Source: Bigelowiella natans CCMP2755
Lineage: Eukaryota > Cercozoa > Chlorarachniophyceae
Direction of reading: 5' to 3'
Assembly: GCA_000320545.1 (NCBI GenBank)
Contig: ADNK01000533.1
Coordinates: 1 to 64,000 of the forward strand
Length of the DNA: 64,000 nt
Shown here: positions 48,687-60,244 of the stretch, piece by piece
Layout: each line of letters opens with the position of its first letter
Numbering within the stretch: position 1 is the first letter of the stretch
Made by a program: the position numbers and the translations under genes
The notes under the pieces: model-generated
Told to the model about the DNA's origin: nothing
Databases searched by the model: none
What the model saw: only the letters and a program-made list of their open reading frames with translations

Positions 48687-50877
48687 ATGCGACGGAAGCA
48701 GGGAAGAGGACAGCTCTGGCTACTAAGATGTCGTAGGTTGTCGTCGTCTGCCCTTGTTATGACCCTCTCCCTCCTGGTGCTCCATTTTGTGGAGGACATC
48801 TCCGTGTTCCAGGCTCCTTCGCGTATTAAGCACCAGAGGAATCGACATTGGTGTGTGTGTGTGTGTAATATTAGCTATGACGTAGGAAAGAATTATCGTA
48901 GAGAGGGGCTTACGTTGGCTTTGAAACATACACGTGTGTCGCCTGTTTTGCAAAGGAAAAGTAGATAAAAAGAATGTAGCACCGTCAACATCGAGTTCCA
49001 CACGTATTATTTTTGCTTTAGGCTCTCCTCCAAGCTCGATCTCGTCGGAGCTCGCGATGGCGGTCGACACAGCGGTCAAATGCTAATATTTGATGACAAA
49101 AAGCCGACAAAAGCACATTCAAAGTCAAAGAAGCATAATCAACACAACCAAGATGGGCTGACAGCCTCTAAGAGCAAGGAACCTTTCGAGTGGTACGCGC
49201 AGGCTATCCGGAAAGCAGCTCTCATCGAAAACTACGAGGTTGGTCGCTGCTGCTGGCATGAAGTAGTTATGGAGAAATCGCATTTTCTCCTCAAAGCAAC
49301 TTAACGATACCCAACCGTGGCTTTTCCTTGTATTCCACTATTTCTCTTAAAATGGTTGAAACACTTGTATAGGTATCAGGTTGCTACGTCCTGCGCCCTT
49401 GGGCTATGCAAATCTGGAGGACGATACGGAGCAGGCTAGACGCCAATATTACCGAGCAGCTCGGTGCTGACGAGGCCTACTTCCCGCTCCTCGTGTCGAA
49501 CCAGACTCTATCGAAAGAGGCTGACCACCTGGAAGGCTTTGCTCCTGAGGTGATCGAGAACGGGAGGAGTGTTTTAGATGAAGAAGAAGAAGAAGAAGTA
49601 TATCCCACGCAAGCAAAGGGACAGATGTGGGAACGTAGATGTGACGGAGTATCGTATCCTCCGCACTTTTTTCAGGTTGCGTGGGTGACGCACGCTGGCT
49701 GCACCGAGCTGGACAGGCCTTTGGGTATGTGCTCCTGTATTCCATTCACATTGTTGGCTTCCATCGTCACGCTTCTTTTCGTCGCTGACGATGATGTCAT
49801 AACCCTTCATCTTCCCCCCCCCCCGCTCAGCGTTACGGCCAACGTCGGAGGCTATCATCTACCCGTAAGGAGAGACCAAATCCAATTGCAGAGCAACCGC
49901 CGCACATCAAAACACACTTCTGATATCATCTCACGTTAGGTACTTTGCGAAGTGGATAAGATCGCATAGAGATCTGCCCTTAAGGTGCACTTTTTCTCCT
50001 CCTCTCTCCGTCATTCGATGAATCCAACCCTCGCGTTACACTCCACACTCAGAGTAAATCAATGGTGCAATGTCGTCCGATGGGAGTTTTCATGCCCCAC
50101 CCCCTTCATCCGCACACGCGAGTTTCTGTGGCAGGTAAGCGGCTACAACGATCCGTGAAGTTGCTTTGCGTGTTCTCTGTATGGCCAGATAATTCGGCGG
50201 GGCGGCATGGGAAAAACCTCAGTGGTGGCCTCTACTCCTATCGTCCTTGCTTGCTATTGTTGTAGGAAGGGCACACCGCACATGCGACAAGGGAAGGGGC
50301 CGAGCAGGAGGTAGCCGAGGCGCTCGAGGTGTACAAGAATATATACGAAGATGTCCTGGCCATCCCTGTAAGTGGCTGTGAGTATATCTCTGAAGGGTGG
50401 GGGGGTGGGTAGCCCTCTATACGCTGCTCCTGGTGGTGGTGGTAGTGCTGCTGCTGATAATGACGATGATTGTGATGAGTACTGCTGTTACGGCTCCAAT
50501 CCGTCTCTTCCTAGGTGATTCCCGGGCGCAAGACGCAAAAGGAGAAGTTCGCAGGCGCTTTGTACACGTCGACCATTGAGGTTCGTCTGTGGTTTGACTA
50601 TGATTTCCATTTTCACAAGCATCCCTTATACAGGCGTTTGTTCCCTGCACAGGACGTGGGATTCAGGTCCTTTCTCCTCCTCCTCCTCCTCCTCTCCCCT
50701 CTTTTTACTCCTCATCTCTTAGCAAACATAGTCGTTCTGCGTTTGCACAACCACCGTTACCGGATTGAGCGGTGTTCTTTTGTGCAGGCCGCTACTGCGC
50801 ATTGCCTCGGCCAGAACTTCGCACGTATCTACAACGTCGAGTATGAGGACCAGGACGGCAGGTGTGTTGTTGATAGG

Positions 50878-50916
<39 letters not shown>

Positions 50917-51648
50917 AGCGCACGCACACTCCTACTGTCACACATAAACTTTTCTTCTCCTAGGCGCTCGCTTGTATGGCAGAACAGCTGGGGATTCACG
51001 ACGAGGGCAATCGGTCAGTAGTCAGGCGACGATAGTATGATCGATGACGACGACAACAACACCAACCGCATTCTCGAATTGATGCATAGCATCGAGGGGC
51101 GGGGGAGGAAGTGGGAAGTATCCTTCGCTAGAATATTTGCATCGGAGAACTTTTTCCCAAGAGGTCTTTTGGTTGTTGTCCAGTAATACCTAGCCCCATA
51201 TCATCTCCCTTGCTTCAGGAATAATGATTCTTGTTCACGGGGACGACAATGGGTTGATTCTTCCTCCTCCAGTGGCCCCGGTGCAGGCCATCGTGGTGCC
51301 GATCCCCCCCTCGAAGGCCTACGTCAAGAAGCAGTTGCTTCCTCTGCAGGATCAACAGCTAGGCGTGGGAGGAGGAGGGGAAGGAGAATCCAGATCAGAA
51401 CGTAACAACACAGCAAGTCGGAGTGCTACAAAGGGCGATGACGATGGTGGAGAGGCAGTTGCATCTGCATCAGCGCGGGTGACAGCTCGTATACTGAATG
51501 CTGCGCGCGCCGTCCAAGACGCTCTTAGGCGCAACGGTAGGATATTCGAATGGGTAGCACTCGATGATGGCTAGGAGTTATAAAAGCCTTTTTCTTTTCC
51601 CCCCCTACGAAAGAGGGGAAGGAAGAAATAAAGGGATTTCTCTCTTTA

Positions 51649-51700
<52 letters not shown>

Positions 51701-51960
51701 GCATGCATACACAGCATGCGGTAGCATTCATTTCAAATATCTGCAGGGCTGAGGGCAAAGATCGACGACGATCCCACGCATAGTCCTGGCTGGAAGTATA
51801 ATTTCTGGGAGCTAAAAGGGGTTGTGATATTCGTAGAGCAGCGCGGTGGTGATAGGGGAAATCGGCAGTATCGTTGAAGCTCCACTTCGAGTCCACTTAA
51901 GAGGGAGACCACAGAGAGAGGGCGGGGGAAAAGCTATACCCACATCTCCGGACAACAACC

Positions 51961-51995
<35 letters not shown>

Positions 51996-53112
51996 GTCAT
52001 CGTCGTTTGCACGCGTCACAATGCATATCAGGTTCCGATAAGGATCGAGGTAGGGCCACGCGACGTGGAAACGCAATCGGTGAGGAGAATAGCCATCACA
52101 GTAGCAGTGGGACCGCACAGCTATGTGGCTTAGTAATCCTTCCGATAACATTTTGTTCTACACGCCAGAGGGGGGAAAGCGGTGAAAAGGAGGGGGGGGG
52201 GGGGATGGAGGGTCCAAAGATGCCGCGGTTGTCCTTGAGAAGGGCCGGGTCGAACGAATCCAAACGGAATATCTGTCATCATCATAATTATTAATAACTC
52301 TTGCTGTTATAATCAACACTACCACCATAGGCGGTTCTTGTGAGGCGAGATACCGGGGAGCGCCGCACAGTAGCGATGGCGAACATCTCCACTGAGGTGC
52401 TGCGGGTGTTGTGCCGACGCTGTCATCATATAGAGAGTAGGAATGCTGTAAAGGATAATGCAAAACCCGAAGTCTTCGTGTGTGTGTGTGTGTGTGTGTG
52501 CGTGTGTGTGTGTGTGGTGCGTGCATTCGTGCTTACTGATATGTTCTTTTTATTTTTATTTTTCTTCTTTTTCTCGTCCGTGGTGTTCTGCTGGAGAAGG
52601 TAAAGAACGAGTGCAAACGGATGCATGATTCGATGCTTGCAAAAGCTCGGCATCAGCTGAAAGTAAAAAATAAATCTCCATTAGAACCTGTAGCTAGTGC
52701 GGTGCTTTTTTGCTTGCAACCTACAAAGCGTTACGTCTTAGCGTGCTCGCCATCTACAAGCGGGATTTCAGCATAGATACAACTGAGTAATGAACATCCA
52801 TCAGAATCAGCACAAGCATAACTATCATCGTCGTCATCGTCGTCATCAGTGCCATCCACCATAATTTCTCCCAGTATAATCATTACCTCAACCAACACCG
52901 CAGTCGCGTATCCGCACCGTGACCCGCTGGGAGGATTTCGTACTCGCATTGCAGGAGAGCTGCCTCGTCCTCGCTCCTTGGTGAGATATATCTTGAGATC
53001 ACTGTCGTCATATCTTTTGGCAAAGCCGATGTGCATTTTTTGCCTCCTCTAAGAATTTCGAACGGCGGAATGCGGAATTGGGCGCGGACCATATGATGGA
53101 AAATTCGCTCGG

Positions 53113-53151
<39 letters not shown>

Positions 53152-53545
53152 ACATGAGCCACCGCTATAACTTAAATTGTTCCCATAGGGAAATGTCGAA
53201 GTATACGCTATCACTGTAACGCACAGCAAAATTATGATACTTGATTTATACAGGTGTGGGGATAGCATTGTAGAAGAGACAATCAAAGCTAGAACGGCCA
53301 CCGCCTCCATAGCTGTCCCTGAAATTAATGACCAAGATAGAAGTATTCCTAATAACGAGAAAGATGCATCCGCAGTGAGTTCCAAAACAGCAACTGCTGC
53401 AAACACTACCACCACTTCGTTGACAGGAGCGGCAAAAGCGCTATGCATTCCTTTTGACCAGCCGCCGCTCCCCCCGGGTACAAAATGCATTGGAGATGCT
53501 TCTCGTGAGGCCAAAATGTGGGTATTATTCGGACGATCGTATTAA
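48687..53545 (+). CDS. proS: Prolyl-tRNA synthetase (archaeal/eukaryal type) with signal-peptide-like extension
   Basis: This class II aminoacyl-tRNA synthetase charges tRNA-Pro. Exons start at 48687-48850 and 49022-49238, which join in phase. They continue through 49373-49549, 49676-49724, the 49831 region, 49940, 50051, 50276, 50516, 50636, 50788, 50965, 51220, 51747, 52031, 52331, 52602 and 52903, and end at 53254-53545. Clear landmarks are [37 protein letters not shown] (motif 2 region), [40 protein letters not shown] (motif 3), [13 protein letters not shown] and [13 protein letters not shown]. The protein ends in the conserved C-terminal Tyr (WVLFGRSY). The first exon adds an Arg-rich start, a hydrophobic stretch ([14 protein letters not shown]) and SVFQAPSR, resembling a bipartite plastid-targeting leader. 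The C-terminal zinc-type domain has lost most of its usual cysteines. Introns are full of microsatellites. Confidence 0.9.
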
Positions 53546-53755
53546 TGTGCGGCCACACTCAAACAAACTTAAATTATAATTATTATACATTATAAGTTAC
53601 GAGCTGTGCACCTGCTATGCGCTATGCTAAGCATACTACAAGTCTAATGCTATGACAGCTGTACTGCCACATATATTAAGATTATATATTTCGCAAATAT
53701 GCTAGAGCGAATGTTCATGGCGCCATTAAATCAATATTAGTCATCATCCCACTTG

Positions 53756-53795
<40 letters not shown>

Positions 53796-54229
53796 TTAAT
53801 TCTTCATTACATCCGTCTCATATATATATATATATATATTCATATGTACAGCGGATACACGGATTCCACCGTTAACATATACATGCTGCTGCATGTCATC
53901 ATCGACGACGCACGATAAAAAATTATGCGATGTATTAATGTTATAATGTAGCAAATAGCTTGTGCAAATAAATTACTTACACATCTTAAGACGTGTGTGA
54001 TTATCAAAGCAATAGGCAGCATCAGTAATAAAACCCAATACCTAAGCATTAGTCTAAAATCTAAAAAAATAGCAAGTTCAGTCACTATAAGATCATGTAT
54101 ATCTAGATATGCCGACCAGTAAGGGCTATTTGATGAGGCACATGCACAGGTATATGAATTCGATCGATAGCACAATGTATTAGCGGAACGGCTTAAGCTT
54201 GCCAAATATCTTATCGTTATGATTTACAG
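53546..54229. other. Spacer with TA microsatellites and a retroelement 3' tag
   Basis: AT-rich spacer with (TA)n at about 53757-53791 and 53821-53840. Between them is a 23-bp plus-strand copy of the retroelement 3' end. No gene is seen. Confidence 0.5.
53801..53823 (+). mobile_element. Minimal 3' end of the non-LTR retrotransposon family
   Basis: TCTTCATTACATCCGTCTCA followed by TA repeats is an exact match to the last about 20 bp of the element at 13288-13952. Either a nearly completely 5'-truncated insertion or an element tail extended into a TA repeat would explain it. Confidence 0.55.
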
Positions 54230-55776
54230 GGCTGAGAACTACTCCCTTCAAGACGCTTCGAAATTTTATGCATTGGAGCCTTCCACTGGCTATGTGGTAA
54301 ATTGATTCGATCACGGTACACAATCAAGATGTGCTTTCTATTTAGTATCAACCAGTTGAAGGAGTACATACGGTGCGGCAACAACCACCACTTAATAACT
54401 TAATGCTCATAATATCTTCGTCAGCATCCGCAAGCCGAATCATTCAAGATCTTAAGAAAGAACCAACCTATAAATATGAAATATAAATTTAAATAATGAT
54501 CATGGCGACAAGTTTCAATGGTAGACCTCATTAGATCCCCGAGAATTCTTACCCAATGATTCCTCTCTTTTATTTAATTGCATGCTGATAGCAAAAAAGT
54601 ACAATAGGCCATCATGATCAATTGCATCTCCATGTTTCGAATTTCAATTGATAGACGGGCGTCCTCAATGATTTTGCTAGTGCAGGTATTGACACAAATA
54701 GGGTGCTGCCAGCCAAACTTTGCTTGTAAATTTCAAAGGGTTTTTTCAAAAACATTTCTGGCCATATACAGTTGGCTTTCTTATCCAATAAATCTTCTTG
54801 TATTGATGATTGACACTGTGTGTTAGGTCTGGGAAATATTGGTATTTGCCTAGGGTTATGATCGATCTCTATTTTATCTCTACAATGCGACTTGTTCTCA
54901 TTCAAGGGAGGATACATCAGGCTTTGGCATAAGCTGTGACTCTGCTTGCATTGTTAAGAGAGGGGAAGAGTATTTCGAATGCTTGTTTTGGGGTACAACA
55001 CAAAATTCGTCCGCACGTTCTACTCTGCTCAGCAAAAAGCTTTAAAACTGCGAATCTCCAGAAGAGCTTTCTGAACGTATTGCTGGGGCAAGCAGTTGAA
55101 CAATTGCCGAGCAAAGCGTTAAGAATCACTCCGTGCAGGCTGCCCGGAGCTAACTGCCACGTGACTCTATTCCAGCCAGCAACACACGTACGTAGCAGTT
55201 TCGGTTTTCGAGTGGTGTTGTGCAAAAACGGGGGATGTTTCCCCATGTCGCAAAGACACATAGGATTCGGGATTGCATCATTGGTCGCTGGCAGGATGAT
55301 TTCCGGTAATTTTCTTCAGAAACATCGCACAAACACCCTATACCAAATTATTCAGAACATCTCTCGAAGAGAGGTGCCGGGACAAACTCGCACTTTCTCG
55401 CTTGACGACAGGCGGAGAGGCTCAGGATATCGAAAATTGGAATGGTTTTCGGGATCCTCTCTCGATGGGGATGGAGGTGCATATTTTGAGATTTACAGAC
55501 CCTAGTCAAAAAATTAAAACTATGATTCGGTGGAGGTCGGCAAAAAAGTTTCCATTAATTGACTTGCGACTTCAAATTACAAGAAATCGGGAAGGAAATT
55601 ACATGTTTTTCGGTAATTAATAAGAATTTGTGGAGACTCATTGTTTTAAAAATTTTTGTACCGTAGCTTTAGCGTGCAGAAAACTGGGCAAGGATCGCTT
55701 GGATGATTTCCGTGTTATTTTACCAGGAACTGGCCAGTCGTTTCCTCTGGCATCAATTGCTGTTGTGCAAAACTAA
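54230..55776 (+). CDS. Unrecognised, incompletely resolved gene
   Basis: Several plus-strand segments look like exons, but I cannot place a start codon or a complete chain. 54230-54298 reads AENYSLQDASKFYALEPSTG before a GT donor. About 54611-54685 and 55030-55189 are open with donor and acceptor sites. 55396-55613 reads ENWNGFRDPLSMGMEVHILR and then a K/R-rich segment ending YMFFG before GTAATT. 55669-55776 continues in phase (ACRKLGKDRLDDFRVILPGT) to a TAA. The last two exons fit together well; the earlier ones are tentative. I recognise no domain. It ends about 300 bp before the aquaporin gene on the same strand. Confidence 0.4.
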
Positions 55777-56084
55777 GAGAGCGAAACTGCACATTCGCCT
55801 GTTGCAAAGGCAAACTTCACATAGATCTAGGGAATCCTGGCGAATCCTAGGGAATGACACGTTCCCCCACAACAAAAAAGACAAAAAGACACGGCGTTCA
55901 TTTCGCTACTATTTCTCGTTTTAATTCCCGAATGCTTTTAGTGCAATCGCGCTCTACGACTGAATACGGTGTAAAGTGAGTGTCACAGGTGAGAAATCGG
56001 ACCCAATTTTGGTAAATCAGACAGGAGATACCGTGAACAAACGGAGAGAAAAAGGTCCCACACCACCCCCAACCCCCCTTCGCC
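55777..56084. promoter_or_regulatory. Short same-strand spacer upstream of the aquaporin gene
   Basis: 308 bp, with a C/A-rich stretch just before the ATG. No recognisable core promoter element. Confidence 0.35.
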
Positions 56085-57068
56085 ATGCAAGCATTTCGGC
56101 ACGTCAGGCAGTTCAGCCGGCTAGCACCCAGGCAGATTAAAACTATCGTACCTCGTAGCTTCGGTCGGCGTGGCTTTGCAGCTGTAGTGCTCGGTTCTGC
56201 CGCAACTGCTGGACTGGGATTCCTGCACTTCGGGTCGTCCGTTGCACGAGCTGAGGCAGTTAAGGAGGAGCAAGCTGAAAAAGCAGAGCCCACCTTGATG
56301 GATAAATGCATTTCAGAGGTTGTGGGCACAGCTTCTCTTATTACTATTGGTTGCGGGGTCGTAGCCGCGCTCAAGTATGCTGCCTATCCTATCAGCCCAT
56401 GGGGTGTTTCTGCTGTCTGGGGCTCCACAGTCGCATTGATAGTGTATGGAACAGGAGACATCAGTGGGGCGCATATTAACCCTGCGATCACATGCTCTAT
56501 GGCGATTAATAAGCCTGATGAGTTCCCTGTCTCTCACGTGGCTCCTTACATCGCCTCCCAGATGATCGGGGCCACTGTAGCGAGTGGTGCTGTTTATGCG
56601 TTGTTCCGCGATGGAATCAAGGCTGTGGAAATCAAAGAAGGGATTAAACGAGGATCTCTAGCCTCGGCAAATACTTTTAATGGAGCATTCGGTTTGATCC
56701 CAAACGCTCAGCTATGCAAAGGGCCTCTGTCCGTCCTTGCAGTCGAAATCTGGTGCACGTCTCATCTGGCCTTCTTTGTGTTTGCTCTGACCGATGAAGA
56801 CAATTCCGTACCCTCCGCCGCTGCTCCAGCTTTAATCGGGACTACTGTTATGACTCTAGTCAATGTGTTTGGCCCCGTGACAGGATGTGGAATGAATCCT
56901 GCTCGTGATATCGGTCCACGGATTGTGACCGCTTTGACAGGATGGGGTAAAATGTCTTGGCACTCATGGATGCCATACACAGTTGGTCCTCTAATTGGAG
57001 GTACTCTGGGAGGAGCATTATACAACGTATTTGCTGGAAAGAAGAAAGTTACAAAAGCACGAGTATAA
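56085..57068 (+). CDS. Aquaglyceroporin-type MIP channel with organelle presequence
   Basis: Intronless, 327 residues. The MIP fold is complete from about residue 70, with six hydrophobic segments and both pore half-helices: GAHINPAIT (first NPA) and GCGMNPARDIGPR (second NPA). Asp after the second NPAR is the usual mark of glycerol-conducting members, so glycerol or other small solutes are likelier substrates than water alone. Residues 1-30 are rich in Arg, Gln, Phe and Ser with no acids (MQAFRHVRQFSRLAPRQ, then FGRRGF), a typical mitochondrial presequence. A hydrophobic stretch at about 31-52 and an acidic spacer (KEEQAEKAE) follow, like a bipartite inner-membrane or intermembrane-space leader. 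A plastid destination cannot be excluded. Lack of introns contrasts with most neighbours. A CT-rich tract and a retroelement tag lie just downstream. Confidence 0.9.
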   Translation: MQAFRHVRQFSRLAPRQIKTIVPRSFGRRGFAAVVLGSAATAGLGFLHFGSSVARAEAVKEEQAEKAEPTLMDKCISEVVGTASLITIGCGVVAALKYAAYPISPWGVSAVWGSTVALIVYGTGDISGAHINPAITCSMAINKPDEFPVSHVAPYIASQMIGATVASGAVYALFRDGIKAVEIKEGIKRGSLASANTFNGAFGLIPNAQLCKGPLSVLAVEIWCTSHLAFFVFALTDEDNSVPSAAAPALIGTTVMTLVNVFGPVTGCGMNPARDIGPRIVTALTGWGKMSWHSWMPYTVGPLIGGTLGGALYNVFAGKKKVTKARV

Positions 57069-57995
57069 CCATCCTTAGGGTATAAACGAAACATAGAAGA
57101 ATTTTGTGTCCCTGGCTTTCTCTCTCTCTCTCTCTTTCTCTATCAACACAGAAAGAATTCCTTATGAGACGGATGTAATGAAATGTATTCTTATACATAC
57201 ATCTTCATAGTTTAATCTACTTTCAAAGACCTACTGCAGCTCATCTAATGAATAGATCTATCCTAGCTGCGGTATCATCAATTTTATGGCAAAGTACGTA
57301 CGTGCGTGCGAGCGTCGCGCAGCGCTTACCACGTGCATTTGTTCTTGCTTGATGCTACGTCGCGCATTCTCGTACCATCAGCCGTGCTTAATCTACCGCC
57401 TCCATAGCTGCTATTATAGACACGTTATATTTAAGCTTGCTTAAAATCGATCAATTATGCTACCAATTATCATTCACAGCTGCGCACGATTTGTCAGTCA
57501 ACACAAATCTAGCACGCACGCATATACATCACATCACATAAGTAATACAAACCGCGAGGCCTACTACAGTTACATAAATACGTATTAGGGCTCATAATAG
57601 CAAGTGAATTAATATCTACATAAATATGCAGGCTGCCTTGTTACGTTATGTCACATCTAGTCATACCAAATGTACAATCTATAGCATGCATATGCAGTTG
57701 ACGAACGCACAGTATCGATCGCCATCGATCTTCCTTGCGAATTAAATCGCGATCCACATATTTGTCTTTGTGTTCCGGGTGTCTCTGTGCTAGTGGTATA
57801 CTTGTGATGGCTGCGTAGCATATAGTAGACGTGCAACTCAATGTCAGCGAGCTAACAGGCAATAATTGACGATACGTGAGCATTTAGATGAATGGAGGAT
57901 TTCCACCACAGAAATGTGGATTCCCAATGGAAGTTTTAACGTAATGATACATATATCCCATCCGCACGGCGAGAAACCTTTGCATAAAATCCCTT
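57069..57995. other. Tail-to-tail spacer with retroelement tag
   Basis: Begins with a CT tract (57119-57140), then a minus-oriented retroelement 3' tag at 57163-57187, then sequence rich in ACGT-containing words (GTACGTACGTGCGTGC near 57295). No gene is supported. Confidence 0.5.
57163..57187 (-). mobile_element. 3' end tag of the non-LTR retrotransposon family
   Basis: TTATGAGACGGATGTAATGA followed by AATGT is the exact reverse complement of the element's terminal sequence at 13926-13950. The match stops after about 25 bp. Confidence 0.6.
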
Positions 57996-58982
57996 CTATG
58001 ATCTGCGACCGCCTTTATTCGAGGACCTTAGATACACATCAGGAAGGAACTCTGCGTCCCCGGCAAGCGGCATTTTGTCCGGTCTTAAGAAGTGCTTAGG
58101 GACATACTCTTTCGCATGGGGAGTGTCCTTTGGAATCACCCCAAGACACGCTAAAACCTCCGCAACAGCAGCGGCCGAAGGGAAGATTGCGTCGCCGGAG
58201 CGGAGAAGTCGAACCTGGTACTGCTGGAGCTTATCCTCTGGGTTGTTGAGCTTTTCCAATTGCTCCTTGCACATTGCAAGTTCTTTTTTGGAGGCTCGGT
58301 AGTCAGCCACGTAGGTCTTTAGCCTCTTCCTCCGTATGAACTCGTTTTGGCGGCCTTGCTTTGAACTGAGATCTCCCGTAGAGGCTTTATAACTATCCCA
58401 CTTCTTCACGTCCTCCCCTAACCGAGTGATGGCGCGACCTAGATGTTCAATGCGGCCCATTACGACAACCCTCGAGTTGGTAGTAGGGTTGGTAATGACA
58501 CCAGATAAGACCCGATTCATGTTCGCACTCCACGTATACTCCGCGTCACATGCGTTGAGTTTGGCCGAAACCAGCTCGTCGACGGCGGTTATATTCTTCG
58601 GTTCGGGTTTGAAGTTGAGTCTTTTTACGACAATCTCTCGAGCGGAGGACCGAATGATAGTCTAAGGGGGTGGTGATGTCAGAAGGAAGGGTCTGTGGGT
58701 GGCAGAGAAAAACCAGAAAAACTAACAATCCAAGCTCAGTCTGCTTGGAGAAGTACAACACATTTAGGACATGGATTTCCATCTTTCAGGAAAGGATATG
58801 TAACACTTGAGTTGACCTCATCATATGGGGTTAGGCTGGGGCCCGATGGAAGTACTTGGAAAATGTAAGGATAGTCGTCTTCCTTGTCCCGAATCACCAC
58901 AGCCACGTGATCGAAGCTGTACGTTGAGGATGTACTTAAAAATGGGTTTCCACGGACAAGTGTGTTACTCAAATGGCACGCA

Positions 58983-59018
<36 letters not shown>

Positions 59019-60058
59019 AACTGAAAATTTACTTTGATCCATTGACATATTTTGCTAGAACCCTCAAGGTCCATTTCCAAGGATCCATTTCATAAATCTG
59101 GTTGGTAGATGAAACGCGAATATTTATGGTGTCACACTTCTTTGACGAGAACAATTGCCTTACATTCCTATCAAATATAAGCACATCGCCCGTCTGAAGA
59201 GATCGACTGATCTCAGCTTCCACCGAAGTATCCTCGTACTGAGATAAGCGTGTGTTGCATCAGTGAGCATGGCGAACTACCCTTCACTTTTACACCCTCA
59301 ATTTCGTCTTCCATCTCTACTCTTTGAGTTTTTCGCGTACAGTCTATCACAATATATATTTCTGAAATTCTTTCAGCACTTTCATTTCACCTCGTCCAAT
59401 GGGGAATCGTCGTAATCGTTTGGACCCGAGCTAGCTTCTGCCTTAGAGACGACGGGGGCTACGGTCCTAGCGATGTAATTCGGAATCTGGCGTGAGCCAA
59501 AATCCCTCGTATTTGGGGTTTGCTGTCCTTTTTCACAACTAGAATATCGCCCGGCACCATAGAGACAACCAGCCTACCAAAAGGCAACAATAATAACCAC
59601 ACGCATTCCGACGCCAGACTGGACTGCGGAGCCCCACCGCGGCGGATATTTCACAGACTGCGGTGTTAGAAAAGCGCAGCGCAAAGCTAAGGGATTACCC
59701 CGATGATAGCTGCAGGGGCAACCCGAGACCACTTGTGGACCCTCCGCCACATCGATCGACGTATCCCTCAGAAGGAATTGTGAGCAGGGATGGTCGCCGT
59801 CCACAGAAGCAAATTCGCGGACAGATCGTAAAATCGCCCAAAAAACGACGATCCAGGTTCAACAAGATCTATCGTAGTCCTTTTTTCATCGGGGGTTTGA
59901 CCAACGCTCCTCAGCTCTTCCCCTGGTCGTACTTGGTTTTCGCGAGGATGCTTGCTGCTGCTGCTTTTTCGGGTTTTCCGTTCGAGAGAAGAACTGCGAA
60001 CTTCCTTATTCGTTTTTCCTCCGGCCGAGACAGAAGGATTCAGACACAAAACCGCCAT
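57996..60058 (-). CDS. Permuted papain-like (YiiX/C92-type) protein, 5' exons tentative
   Basis: The 3' half is clear. An exon at about 59235-59032 reads SLQTGDVLIFDRNVRQLFSS, matching the 'GD[IV]L.F' start of YiiX/NlpC-type permuted papain folds. Exon 58918 to about 58816 reads FDHVAVVIRDKEDDYPYIFQ, the conserved His strand, and ends in LTPYDE before GTCAAC. A long exon from about 58663 to 57996 reads SSAREIVVKRLNF and then a Lys-rich helical region to the stop. In this family the Cys and His on these strands form an amidase or peptidase site; the Cys is expected in the following helix (KLNACDAEYTW is a candidate). Upstream exons near 59524-59387 and a possible first exon from Met at 60058 are weakly supported, and the joins between them are not resolved. 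The gene is head-to-head with the gene at 60245, 186 bp away. Confidence 0.55.
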
Positions 60059-60244
60059 CTGTGTCGCAGCATGGAGTTGGGAATGCAGGCCTTCTTATCT
60101 TGGAACATCCTGTCAAATCACGTCTCAATCGACAAATGGCGTTACATTTTGACTAATCCAATCCCCCCCCTAACATTAATAAAAATGAAACGAGCGACTT
60201 AACGGAAGGAAAGCGTCCCCCCAATCCCCTTCTCTGACCTTACA

